A program made the translations under genes and the position numbers. This document shows positions 24,782 to 31,764 of a DNA stretch of 33,670 nucleotides, in pieces (within the stretch, counting starts at the first letter, position 1; each line of letters opens with the position of its first letter). The stretch spans positions 1-33,670 of the forward strand of contig DHGL01000027.1 in the NCBI GenBank assembly GCA_002402725.1. The letters are read 5' to 3'. Under the pieces are notes generated by a model. The model was not told where the DNA came from. It saw nothing but the letters and a program-made list of their open reading frames with translations, and ran no database searches. The DNA comes from Anaerolineaceae bacterium UBA4799. GTDB taxonomy: Bacteria; Chloroflexota; Anaerolineae; Anaerolineales; Anaerolineaceae.

Positions 24782-25492
24782 CTAACGTTCTGAGTTTGTT
24801 TTTACCGCAATTTCATTCCATAGTTCAAGACTTTCGCGCATCACGGCGCGCGTTACCTCTTCTGCCATAAAGATATCGTTGGATAATGCCGCGGAGAGCA
24901 GTTTCTTGTAAAACGACCTGGAGTGGTCGCGGGTTAATGGAGAGGAAAAATAGAGCAACCCCATGCTATGGTACAGGTCAGCAAAACCATTGAGGATAAG
25001 GGTGAAAACAGGGTTGCCTGAAAGGACGGTCAGGCGGCAATGGAGCTCGAGGTCCACGCGGGTAAAATCCGTTTCTGAATCGGGCAAAACCTGCATGGTT
25101 TCCAGCAGACGAATGACCTCAGAGGAGGCGTTGCGAATAGCCAGACGTGTGTATTCCGGCGCCAGGAGCACGCGTACGTGCAGCAGGTTGGGCACGAAAT
25201 TAGCGGGGAGGTGCTGCTTGTGGCGGGCGATGGCGGAGAGGATGAGCAGGTTGCCTTCCTGCCAGTAATCACGCACGCGGGTGGGGCGGCCCTGGTGAAT
25301 TTCGATCCAACCATCGCGTGAGAGACGCTGCAGAGCTTCGCGCAGCGTGGGGCGGGTGATGCCCAGCAACTGCGCCAGCTCGCGTTCAGGAGGGAGGGGT
25401 GAGTTTACAGGGAACCTGCCATCCAGGATGGCTGCCACCAGGCGGTTCTCAGTCAGCTCGGCGGGTTTTTGCGGCGTTGACCATTCTATCAT
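24782..25492 (-). CDS. FadR-like GntR-family regulator (acyl-CoA type)
   Basis: DNA-binding regulator of 236 residues. The winged helix is PLPPERELAQLLGITRPTLREALQRL with GWIEIHQGRPTRVRDYW. The rest follows E. coli FadR closely: NLLILSAIARHK, NLLHVRVLLAPEYTRLAIRNA, SGNPVFTLILNGFADLYHS and SFYKKL, versus from memory NILETLARL, NLLSVRTNI..., SGNPIYGLILNGMKGLY and GFYHKL. This is the acyl-CoA-binding FadR_C domain rather than a sugar-type FCD domain. It heads the operon with the GlpD, AGPS-like and kinase genes, which points to lipid-linked control. A matching operator lies at its own promoter, so it probably represses itself and the operon until long-chain acyl-CoA binds. Confidence 0.88.
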   Translation of the reverse strand: MIEWSTPQKPAELTENRLVAAILDGRFPVNSPLPPERELAQLLGITRPTLREALQRLSRDGWIEIHQGRPTRVRDYWQEGNLLILSAIARHKQHLPANFVPNLLHVRVLLAPEYTRLAIRNASSEVIRLLETMQVLPDSETDFTRVDLELHCRLTVLSGNPVFTLILNGFADLYHSMGLLYFSSPLTRDHSRSFYKKLLSAALSNDIFMAEEVTRAVMRESLELWNEIAVKTNSER

Positions 25493-25523
25493 CGGGCACC
25501 TTCAGCAGCAGGAATAAATGGTA

Positions 25524-25540
25524 AGAGGTCAGACCAGTCA
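25524..25540 (-). promoter_or_regulatory. candidate FadR-type operator
   Basis: The minus strand reads TGACTGGTCTGACCTCT. Its core TGGTCTGACC matches the remembered E. coli FadR consensus TGGTCNGACCA at all but the last position, and GGTC-A-GACC is an exact palindrome. It covers the predicted transcription start (about 25539) of the FadR-like gene, the position expected for autorepression. Confidence 0.65.
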
Positions 25541-25545
25541 ATTAT

Positions 25546-25573
25546 ATTATAGCCATTTATTTAGATTTTTCAA
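25546..25573 (-). promoter_or_regulatory. promoter of the fadR-like/glpD/AGPS-like/kinase operon
   Basis: On the minus strand TTGAAA (25573-25568), a 16-base spacer and TATAAT (25551-25546); a second overlapping TATAAT lies at 25546-25541. The predicted start is about 25539, 47 bases before the ATG at 25492. Confidence 0.6.
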
Positions 25574-25701
25574 GTATTTTTTAGATTTTATCCACAGATA
25601 TACACGCAATTTACCGAAGATATTGGGGGAGGCGGTAAAGCGCCCGCCACATCTTGTATCCAATAGACAGTTGGAATGAGAATTGCAATTGAAAAAGTAT
25701 C

Positions 25702-25707
25702 TATAAT
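25702..25707 (+). promoter_or_regulatory. -10 box of a probable leaderless transcript
   Basis: Perfect TATAAT followed by TAGATT and the ATG at 25714. As with the DUF1801 gene, the 6-base gap places the start of transcription on the start codon. No ribosome binding site and no good -35 box are visible. Confidence 0.4.
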
Positions 25708-25713
25708 TAGATT

Positions 25714-26151
25714 ATGGATGAAAGAAGGGTAAAGTCATGCGTCTGGATCGCCAGGCTGTTGATTGCCGCTGTGACCTTCTTGAACGTTCAGGCGGCTTTC
25801 CAGTTCATGCTGCGACCACAGGACTACGCCTGGGGTTTTGAGTTGACCGGTGTGCCCGGCGAGGCGATGTTGCAGGGACTGGGGCTGCTATTTTTGATGT
25901 GGAACGTTCCTTATGCCTTTGCCTTAGCCAGCCCGATTAAGAATTTTATTTCGCTCATTTCGGCTGTTATCATGCAGTTCATCGGGTTTACGGGTGAGTC
26001 GCTCATTCTGCTGAGGCTGACGGGGGAACACCCCCTGATCACTTCCAGCGTGACGCGCTTTATCATTTTCGACGGCGCGGGGCTGCTGGCGTTGTTGTTA
26101 GCCTTGGGGCTGGCAGTTTCTGTAAAAAGTGCTGAAGCAAAAAAAGCCTGA
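25714..26151 (+). CDS. small integral membrane protein, unknown function
   Basis: A 145-residue protein with four hydrophobic segments: about 10-30 (WIARLLIAAVTFLNVQAAF), 50-72 (GLGLLFLMWNVPYAFALA), 76-98 (NFISLISAVIMQFIGF) and 115-138 (FDGAGLLALLLALGLAVSV). The C-terminus is short and Lys-rich. No family is recognised; the topology recalls small DoxX- or DUF-type four-helix proteins. There is no ribosome binding site upstream; TATAAT ends 6 bases before the ATG. Its stop codon lies inside the terminator hairpin. It is divergent from the fadR-like operon, sharing a 220-base control region, so co-regulation is possible. Confidence 0.7.
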   Translation: MDERRVKSCVWIARLLIAAVTFLNVQAAFQFMLRPQDYAWGFELTGVPGEAMLQGLGLLFLMWNVPYAFALASPIKNFISLISAVIMQFIGFTGESLILLRLTGEHPLITSSVTRFIIFDGAGLLALLLALGLAVSVKSAEAKKA

Positions 26152-26167
26152 AAGGCAGGCATTTTTT
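26146..26167. terminator. compact bidirectional terminator
   Basis: GCCTG (26146-26150) pairs with CAGGC (26156-26160) around AAAGG, with an A-run on the left (26139-26145) and a T-run on the right (26162-26167). It can stop both the membrane-protein transcript (plus) and the LCP transcript (minus). The TGA stop of the plus-strand gene (26149-26151) is within the stem. Confidence 0.75.
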
Positions 26168-26184
26168 CGATTTGTATTCATTGA

Positions 26185-27060
26185 TTACTTAAACATTTCC
26201 CCCACAAATGGATTAATGAGCTCCCAGTTGGGCAGCAGCACCTGCGCGCCTTCATCGGTCACCCAGGGGGTCACCCAGTTGCGGTCAAGCGTGACAGATT
26301 CAAACCCGAACACCGCGGAAAAAGCGGCACCGTAAAGGAGGCGCGGCCAGGCGTAAAAGGGAACGTTGCTGTCAACCGCCTGCAGGGTGGCGGTGATGAC
26401 CGCGGGGATGCGCGGCCACTTAACCGGGTTGAGCATGTTGTTGACAGCGGCTGAGATGAACATCTGCCCGCGCTTCTGACGCCAGAAGTCGTCGCTACCG
26501 GCGCGGTCACGCACGAAGGCCAGCGCCTGGGCGCCATCAAGGGTGTGGGTGCCAGCTTCCAACCCAGACATGGGTTCGGGTAAGTTGATGGTCACCCCTC
26601 CCATGGCGTCGATGATGTTCACAAAACCTTCGAAGCGCAGGCGGATGACATAAGGGACGTCGATGCCAAAATTCGCTTCGATCACGCTGGCTGCTGCCTG
26701 CATGCCGGTGCCGGGCTGGTAGAGTTCTGCGAAGTAATGCGCGGTATTGATCCGGTTCTCGCCATATTCCGGGATGGTGACCCACAGGTCACGCGGGATG
26801 GAGAGCAGGCTCATTTTCGGCAGCACCGGTGGCAGGGTGGTGAGGATCATTGTATCGCTGCGACCCAGCACGCTGCCTTCCTCAGGTACGCGGTCGATGC
26901 CGATGACCAGCAGGGTGGAGCGAAAGGGAGTAAAAAAGGTAAAAAAGACGAGCAGGATAAGAAAGCCGTTACGCACAGGGTGTTTGCGGCGTTTCTGGCG
27001 CAGCGGGATTCCTGCACCCGCCTGGTGTTGCACTTTATAGTACTGGTTATTTTGATTCAT
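26185..27060 (-). CDS. LytR-CpsA-Psr (LCP) family protein
   Basis: Membrane-anchored enzyme of 291 residues that attaches glycopolymers to the cell wall or envelope. A basic cytoplasmic head (RQKRRKHPVRNG) and one transmembrane helix (about 32-50) precede the LCP domain: VIGIDRV, GRSDTMILTTL, the pyrophosphate-binding SIPRDLWVTIP, NRINTAHYFAELYQ, GGVTINLPEPM and LDGAQALAFVRDR. The Arg/Asp residues that bind the lipid pyrophosphate are kept. The C-terminus extends about 75 residues past the domain. It is a single-gene unit between two terminators. The partner surface polymer of this phylum is unknown. Confidence 0.9.
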   Translation of the reverse strand: MNQNNQYYKVQHQAGAGIPLRQKRRKHPVRNGFLILLVFFTFFTPFRSTLLVIGIDRVPEEGSVLGRSDTMILTTLPPVLPKMSLLSIPRDLWVTIPEYGENRINTAHYFAELYQPGTGMQAAASVIEANFGIDVPYVIRLRFEGFVNIIDAMGGVTINLPEPMSGLEAGTHTLDGAQALAFVRDRAGSDDFWRQKRGQMFISAAVNNMLNPVKWPRIPAVITATLQAVDSNVPFYAWPRLLYGAAFSAVFGFESVTLDRNWVTPWVTDEGAQVLLPNWELINPFVGEMFK

Positions 27061-27105
27061 TTTTCCATTCTAACCTGTTTGCCCGTATCTGTCAGGCGGA
27101 TGTAA

Positions 27106-27134
27106 AAAGCCGGAGTGAAGGTCACCCCGGCTTT
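27106..27134 (-). terminator. terminator of the sulfur operon
   Basis: AAAGCCGG-GTGA pairs with TCAC-CCGGCTTT (12 pairs, one mismatch, 3-base loop). On the minus strand it is followed by TT, making a five-T run, 19 bases after the DsrE2-like stop codon. Confidence 0.8.
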
Positions 27135-27153
27135 AAGAGCTTGTATCGGGGGT

Positions 27154-27654
27154 CTAAATGAAGATGATTTGCGCGCCTTCGGTCATGTCCATAAAGTCAC
27201 CAGCGGTGACGATATCTTTGACGCCATCAATGAAGTCTTCCTTCTTCAGGTTGAACATATCAACAGACATTTTGCAGGCGTACAGGTTCGCGCCGGCGTC
27301 CACGAGCATTTCAAGATATTCGCGCACAGTGGGGACTTCAAGATCCTTCATTTTCTTTTTCATCAAGGCGCTGGCAAAAGCGGTCATACCGGGGATAACC
27401 CCCATGATCTGGGGGATGCCGATGTAGCCGGGCACGCCCATCATGTTCATCTTCATACTGGTGTTGGCGATGGGCGGGACTTCCAGGTGGTCGACACGCG
27501 CCTTGTTGATCATATCCAAACCCCAGAAGGTAAAGAAGATGGTAACGTCGATACCATTACCGAGAGCTGCCCAGCCCATCACCAGGGCGGGATACGCCAT
27601 ATCCAGGTTGCCTTTGGAGCATATAAAAGCGATCTTGCGGGGTTCGTCTGACAT
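27154..27654 (-). CDS. DsrE2-like (DsrE/DsrF/DrsH family) sulfur-transfer protein
   Basis: A 166-residue protein of the DsrE2 type (PF13686). Seen: KIAFICSKGNLDMAYPALVM with the Cys of the N-terminal strand, the central VTIFFTFWGLDMINK, a hydrophobic Gly/Met-rich stretch (MMGVPGYIGIPQIMGVIPGM) that may dip into the membrane, and LVDAGANLYACKMSVDMF with the conserved Cys that carries persulfide sulfur. Last gene of the arsR-sqr-tusE-dsrE2 operon, 28 bases after the TusE-like gene with GGAG upstream. Expected to pass sulfur between the SQR product and the TusE-like carrier. Confidence 0.88.
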   Translation of the reverse strand: MSDEPRKIAFICSKGNLDMAYPALVMGWAALGNGIDVTIFFTFWGLDMINKARVDHLEVPPIANTSMKMNMMGVPGYIGIPQIMGVIPGMTAFASALMKKKMKDLEVPTVREYLEMLVDAGANLYACKMSVDMFNLKKEDFIDGVKDIVTAGDFMDMTEGAQIIFI

Positions 27655-27682
27655 TTTTTCTCCTCTCTATTTCTCTAATGAA

Positions 27683-27997
27683 TTAGACACAACCTTCGGG
27701 TTTGCCCAACCCTGAGATCTTTGCCACTTTCTTGGCGGGGCCTTTGGGGAAGAGCGCAAAAAGGTCCTTGGTGCTCACACCGGAGCCGTTGGTGATTGCC
27801 CTTAGGGTAGGGGCAGCACCGCTGGCGGCAGCGCTTGAACGGCAAAAGTCGATGATCTTCCAGTGCGCGTCGGTCAATTCGATGCCTTCCTCTTTGGCGA
27901 GTTCGAGGGCGATTTCTTTGGTCCATTCAGCCGGGTTGGTCATGAAACCTTCTTCGTTCACCTGCACGTCAATTCCTGCGATTTTCTTTGTTGCCAT
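27683..27997 (-). CDS. tusE: TusE/DsrC-family sulfur carrier with a single C-terminal Cys
   Basis: A 104-residue DsrC/TusE-like protein that carries sulfur as persulfide. Full family length, with GIDVQVNEEGFMTNPAEWT, LTDAHWKIIDFCR and the C-terminal arm LFALFPKGPAKKVAKISGLGKPEGCV, quoted here as LFALFPKGPAKK and GKPEGCV. The penultimate Cys (CysA) is present, but the second one of true DsrC (in ...ACK.AGL) is replaced by Ala (VAKISGL), as in TusE. It therefore cannot form the DsrC trisulfide and no dsrAB genes are seen. AGGAGG precedes the ATG. It probably works with the neighbouring SQR and DsrE2-like proteins in sulfur trafficking. Confidence 0.9.
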   Translation of the reverse strand: MATKKIAGIDVQVNEEGFMTNPAEWTKEIALELAKEEGIELTDAHWKIIDFCRSSAAASGAAPTLRAITNGSGVSTKDLFALFPKGPAKKVAKISGLGKPEGCV

Positions 27998-28053
27998 GTT
28001 GGTTCCTCCTGAGAATATTCTTGTAATGTCTTGTATATCAGGCGCGAGGATGT

Positions 28054-29295
28054 TCAGGATGCCGCGACCTGTTTCTTACCTGCGCTGGAATACTCGGGCG
28101 GCAGCGGAAATGGAATACCGCGCAGCATGATGTTCCAGTAGATCCACTTGAAAGAGAGTTTGCCGATATAGTTGAGCCAGCTTTCCTTGAGCAGCGGGAA
28201 AGGACCGACGACGGGGAAGGGGTAGAGACCGGTGAGCGGCTCGGTATCGTAGCTGAAATCGATGAGCAGGCTCTTGTTGAACCCTGAAAGAATATGGCAG
28301 GTGGAGTGTCCGTCAAACTTGGCGGTCAAGGGTTTGCCTTCGAGCGCGGAGAGGATGTTCTCGATGAGCGTCTCGGCAGCGTAATGCACCACCGAACCGG
28401 CTTTTGAAGCGGGGATATTGGCGGCGTCGCCGATGACCCAGATGTTTTCATATTTTTCCGAGCGCAAAGTCTCTTTGTTGGTGGGGACAAAATGGAGGTC
28501 GTCGCCCATGCCGGAGCGCTTGATTACATCAGAACCCATATTGGTGGGGATGGATACTAGCAGGTCATACTCGAGCTCGCGGCCGTCGTAACCGCGAATG
28601 GTGTTGTTGGCGGAATCCACTTCCATGACATCGAACTCAGCCTCAGTGTGGATGCCTTTTTTGGTCATCACATCGCCCAGCAGCTTATTGGATACCGGTT
28701 TTGTAAAGGGTCCTGAAAGCGGGGTGGTGAAGATGAGGTCTACCTTGTTGCGGATGCCCTTTTGTGTAAAGTAGTAATCAGCCAGGTACATGAATTCCAG
28801 CGGTGCGACCGGGCACTTGATGGGCATTTCCTTGATGTTAAGCACAACGCGGCCGCCGTTGAAATTCTTCAGGAAACCTCTGAGCGCCATGGCGCCATCA
28901 AAGGTGTAGTAATCAAATATATTCTTGCGCCAGCCATCCATCATGCCGTCTACTTCTTCGGGGTGAATATCGGTGCCGGTGGCGATGAGCAGCTGGTCGT
29001 AATGGATGACCTTTTTATCCTTCACCAGGGTCACTTTGCTGGCTTCAGGTTCGATCAATTCTACGTCGGAGAGGATAAACTCAACGCCTGAAGGTACGAA
29101 CTTCTTCTTGGGTTGGTAGACCTCCTCCGGTTTGTAATATTCAAAGGGCAGGAAAAGATAGCCGGGCTGGTAGTAATGAACTTCATCCTTGTCAACCAGG
29201 ACGATCTTCCATTCTTTGGGGTCGAGACGCTTCACCAGCTTGTTCGCCATCATGGTGCCGCCGGTACCGGCGCCGAGGATCAGGAATGTCTTCAT
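28054..29295 (-). CDS. sqr: sulfide:quinone oxidoreductase-like flavoprotein
   Basis: Membrane-associated FAD enzyme of 413 residues that oxidises sulfide and reduces quinone. Seen: FAD motif LILGAGTGGTMMANKL (5-20), YYQPGYLFLPFEY, LLIATGTD, KCPVAPLEFMYLADYY with Cys161, VIGDAANIPASKAGSVVHYAAE (287-308), and STCHI with Cys333. Cys161 and Cys333 match the active-site disulfide pair of SQR; the third Cys of some SQRs (about 128) is absent. The amphipathic C-terminus (WLNYIGKLSFKWIYWNIML) likely binds the membrane. It lies 20 bases downstream of the ArsR gene and 56 bases upstream of the TusE-like gene. Confidence 0.9.
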   Translation of the reverse strand: MKTFLILGAGTGGTMMANKLVKRLDPKEWKIVLVDKDEVHYYQPGYLFLPFEYYKPEEVYQPKKKFVPSGVEFILSDVELIEPEASKVTLVKDKKVIHYDQLLIATGTDIHPEEVDGMMDGWRKNIFDYYTFDGAMALRGFLKNFNGGRVVLNIKEMPIKCPVAPLEFMYLADYYFTQKGIRNKVDLIFTTPLSGPFTKPVSNKLLGDVMTKKGIHTEAEFDVMEVDSANNTIRGYDGRELEYDLLVSIPTNMGSDVIKRSGMGDDLHFVPTNKETLRSEKYENIWVIGDAANIPASKAGSVVHYAAETLIENILSALEGKPLTAKFDGHSTCHILSGFNKSLLIDFSYDTEPLTGLYPFPVVGPFPLLKESWLNYIGKLSFKWIYWNIMLRGIPFPLPPEYSSAGKKQVAAS

Positions 29296-29315
29296 GCATT
29301 TTCTCCGTTTTTGGG

Positions 29316-29663
29316 TTAGGGTGTGATTCTTTCGTTGGCCTGTCGTGCCAAAAGCACCTGGTCTTTCAATTGATCGGCCAGGATGGAGCGTAAAATATCC
29401 AGCGCGTTGATGATACGCGTATCACTGAGGCGATAATTAATGGCCTGCCCGTCACGTTCGGCGCGTACGATACCGCGTTCGCGCAATACCTTGAGGTGGC
29501 GTGAAACGGTGGGTTGGGGGAGCTCAAGAGAAGCGGCGATATCGTTGACACAGCGTGGACCTTCGGAAAGGTTGTAAATGATCAGGATGCGGTTGGGATC
29601 AGCCAGACCGCTGCAGACCTGGGCGTGCAGCCTCAACACTTCCTCGCGCAAATTATCGCTCAT
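29316..29663 (-). CDS. ArsR/SmtB-family repressor of the sulfur operon
   Basis: Winged-helix repressor of 115 residues. The recognition helix region is SLELPQPTVSRHLKVLRERGIV, quoted as LPQPTVSRHLKVLRERGIV. Two cysteines, Cys17 (QVCSGLADPNR) and Cys38 (GPRCVNDIAA), are the candidate sensors; the metal-binding ELCVCDL motif is not present, so a persulfide/disulfide switch like BigR/SqrR is conceivable. The ATG at 29663 has AAAGGA 6 bases upstream; the longer open frame to 29711 would run through the palindromic operator. It is the first gene of the operon and presumably controls it. Confidence 0.88.
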   Translation of the reverse strand: MSDNLREEVLRLHAQVCSGLADPNRILIIYNLSEGPRCVNDIAASLELPQPTVSRHLKVLRERGIVRAERDGQAINYRLSDTRIINALDILRSILADQLKDQVLLARQANERITP

Positions 29664-29685
29664 CTCGTATCCTTTAAATTTACCA

Positions 29686-29713
29686 ATATACATATATACG
29701 TTTATATGCATAT
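29686..29713. promoter_or_regulatory. 28-bp palindromic operator upstream of arsR-sqr
   Basis: An AT-rich palindrome centred on ACGT/CGT, with 24 of 28 positions symmetric (half-sites ATATACATATA.. and ..TATATGCATAT). It lies 23 bases upstream of the ArsR start codon. Operators of ArsR repressors are typically such ATA-N-TAT palindromes, so it is the likely autoregulatory site. Confidence 0.65.
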
Positions 29714-29771
29714 ATTTTACACCACATATGAGTAATGGGAATATGACATTTGTCTTAATCTTTCAATAACA

Positions 29772-29799
29772 AGAAAACCGCCTCGAGGGGCGGTTTTCT
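29772..29799. terminator. strong bidirectional terminator
   Basis: AGAAAACCGCC (29772-29782) pairs perfectly with GGCGGTTTTCT (29789-29799) around a 6-base loop. The A- and T-rich stem ends serve as U-tracts both ways. It ends the thrombospondin-repeat gene (minus), 19 bases after its stop codon. Confidence 0.85.
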
Positions 29800-29817
29800 C
29801 AATAATTGGACCATTTT

Positions 29818-31752
29818 TTACGGACAACTGTTCCGGCACATTCTATAAAAAACTTCAAGCATTGTGTCATTCCCGATGCCTGCAGCGTAGCGGATTTGCG
29901 AATCCCAATCTTCCACAGTGACGATGCGGTAGATCTCGCCGAGATACCTGGCGGGAAGCGATATGCCTTCCGGTTGACCCCAGCAGGCTACGTAAAGATA
30001 AATGGGTTGAGTTTCCCGGTAATTATTCCAGGTTTGGCGGGTCCAATACTCGCTTAGCCTTAAGTAATATCCATAACCAGCGACAGGTAATATTGAATAG
30101 TTTTTATAAGCTGGTGGAATCCGGCTCGGATTGAACTCGCTATTCCGGGCATATGGATTGATGTAACAATACACCTCTTTCATTTCATCCGGTGTCCGCA
30201 CCGCGGTGATTTCTATTTCAATGTTAATCTCACCCTCCGGTTCATGCGGGCAGCCGAGCATGTAGGTACCTGTGAACTCACCCCAGTATAATCCGGGCAC
30301 ATCATCGCAACGGTCGTAATCATCGCGAAAGCCATCGCGATCACGGTCATCAGCCGGAGCGCAGCCGTCTAGTTGAGGTTCGCCATCTTCACCGACACAT
30401 TGGTCGAAGGAATATTCATCAATTCCTTCCCGGGGGTCCATAACGCCATCCCTGTCCACATCATTCGGCCAGGCTGCTTCGATCGGACTAATCACCATTC
30501 CCTCCGGCTCAGGTGTTGATCCCGTTAGCAAATCAGGGAATACTCTAAAGGTATTTTGCAGGTCGAATGCTGCCTCTGGAAGATAAAGGCGGGGGCAGCC
30601 TCCATGGTCAAGAGGACCCACCAGGTCTGGGCAGCGATCTTCGCTATCTGGTACACCATCTGAATCCGTGTCACCGGGCAAGGGCATCCCCAGCAGGTCG
30701 AACAGTCCCGGCAGGTCGGGTAAACGGTCGAACAGGTCAGGTATGAAATCCAGGTCAGCGTCTGCGCCCCAATCCTCGGGTAAGCAGCCATCGGCGCTGC
30801 CCACACCGGCTTCATCCGGGCAGGCGTCGGCGCTATCCAGCACACCATCGCCGTCTCGGTCAGCGCTCGCAACCACCAGGCAGCCGTCTGTGCCCGCGCT
30901 GCCGGGTTCATCAGGGCAGGCGTCTTCAGCGTCCGCGATGCCATCTCCGTCGCCGTCATCAGCTTCGGCAACCGGGCAGCCGGAAGTTTCAGCGCTACCG
31001 GCCAGGTCAAGACAGCGGTCGAGTGTATCCGGTACGCTATCCCCATCACGGTCGCTGAACCAGGCTTCCACCGGGCAGCCAGCGAACTCGGCCAGACCGC
31101 TTATCTCCGGGCAGCGGTCAGCGCTGGCTAATAAGCCGTCACCGTCCGCGTCCGGGCGGGTTTCGGGCGGGCAGCCGCCATCGGTAGCGGAACCGAAAAC
31201 CTCGGGGCAGGCATCAGTTTCACCGATAAGCCCGTCACTGTCTGTGTCTATGGCATCCACGCAGCCGTTACTGGATGGGTACCCATAGATATCAGGGCAG
31301 AGGTCTGTTGCATCTGCAATGCCATCCCCATCCGCGTCGGCGACCGCGGTGATGGAAAGGTCACGACTGACCAGGTTCATTACACCCCTGGAGTTGGTGG
31401 CGACAAAAGCCAGGGTATGGTTACCGGCTGATGATGGTGTCCAGTTCCAGCTGCCCAGCAGCGCATCTTCTTCACCGCTGATACTGCCAAACAGAACACC
31501 GTCCGCGTAGAATTCCAGGCGGCTGACGGGAAGCCGCCGTTGCGTCGCCGCAGCCTGAACCGTCAGGGGGGTGAGCGCTGGCGCTGATTGACCCTCTGAT
31601 GGGGCAATAATCTCAATGGACGGACTGGAAGTAATGCGTAGAATATGGATGAGGAAAAGAATCCCTATCACAAGGAGAGCGAGCAGGAGAATCCCCAGGA
31701 TGACCCAGAGGATGATCTTACCGGTGTTTCTTTTACGCGGCATGGTGGTCAT
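29818..31752 (-). CDS. surface protein with calcium-binding thrombospondin type 3 repeats
   Basis: A 644-residue protein. A basic head and one transmembrane helix (about 11-38) anchor it; residues about 45-135 form an Ig-like domain (SRLEFYADGVLFGSISG, WNWTPSSAGNHTLAFVATNSRG split from it). Then come about ten repeats of the type DxDxDGxxDxxDxCPxxxGxxxxxGC, the calcium-binding TSP3/OmpA-linker motif, the seventh degenerate without cysteines. The C-terminal ~120 residues (about 525-644; EINIEIEITAV ... CRNSCP) match nothing I know and hold Cys near the end. AGGAGG precedes the ATG. It follows the lipoprotein gene by 12 bases. Its likely place is outside the membrane as a Ca-stabilised stalk carrying the C-terminal domain. 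Confidence 0.85.
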   Translation of the reverse strand: MTTMPRKRNTGKIILWVILGILLLALLVIGILFLIHILRITSSPSIEIIAPSEGQSAPALTPLTVQAAATQRRLPVSRLEFYADGVLFGSISGEEDALLGSWNWTPSSAGNHTLAFVATNSRGVMNLVSRDLSITAVADADGDGIADATDLCPDIYGYPSSNGCVDAIDTDSDGLIGETDACPEVFGSATDGGCPPETRPDADGDGLLASADRCPEISGLAEFAGCPVEAWFSDRDGDSVPDTLDRCLDLAGSAETSGCPVAEADDGDGDGIADAEDACPDEPGSAGTDGCLVVASADRDGDGVLDSADACPDEAGVGSADGCLPEDWGADADLDFIPDLFDRLPDLPGLFDLLGMPLPGDTDSDGVPDSEDRCPDLVGPLDHGGCPRLYLPEAAFDLQNTFRVFPDLLTGSTPEPEGMVISPIEAAWPNDVDRDGVMDPREGIDEYSFDQCVGEDGEPQLDGCAPADDRDRDGFRDDYDRCDDVPGLYWGEFTGTYMLGCPHEPEGEINIEIEITAVRTPDEMKEVYCYINPYARNSEFNPSRIPPAYKNYSILPVAGYGYYLRLSEYWTRQTWNNYRETQPIYLYVACWGQPEGISLPARYLGEIYRIVTVEDWDSQIRYAAGIGNDTMLEVFYRMCRNSCP

Positions 31753-31764
31753 TTTTTCCCTCCT

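Noticed and set aside
27683..27997. true DsrC of dissimilatory sulfite reduction
   Set aside because: The second conserved Cys is replaced by Ala and no dsrAB genes are in the window; TusE-like is the safer call.
30668..31288. 206-residue Ser/Pro-rich plus-strand frame
   Set aside because: Antisense image of the thrombospondin repeats; its regular SGQ/PSPS pattern is just the complement of the DGDGD repeat codons.
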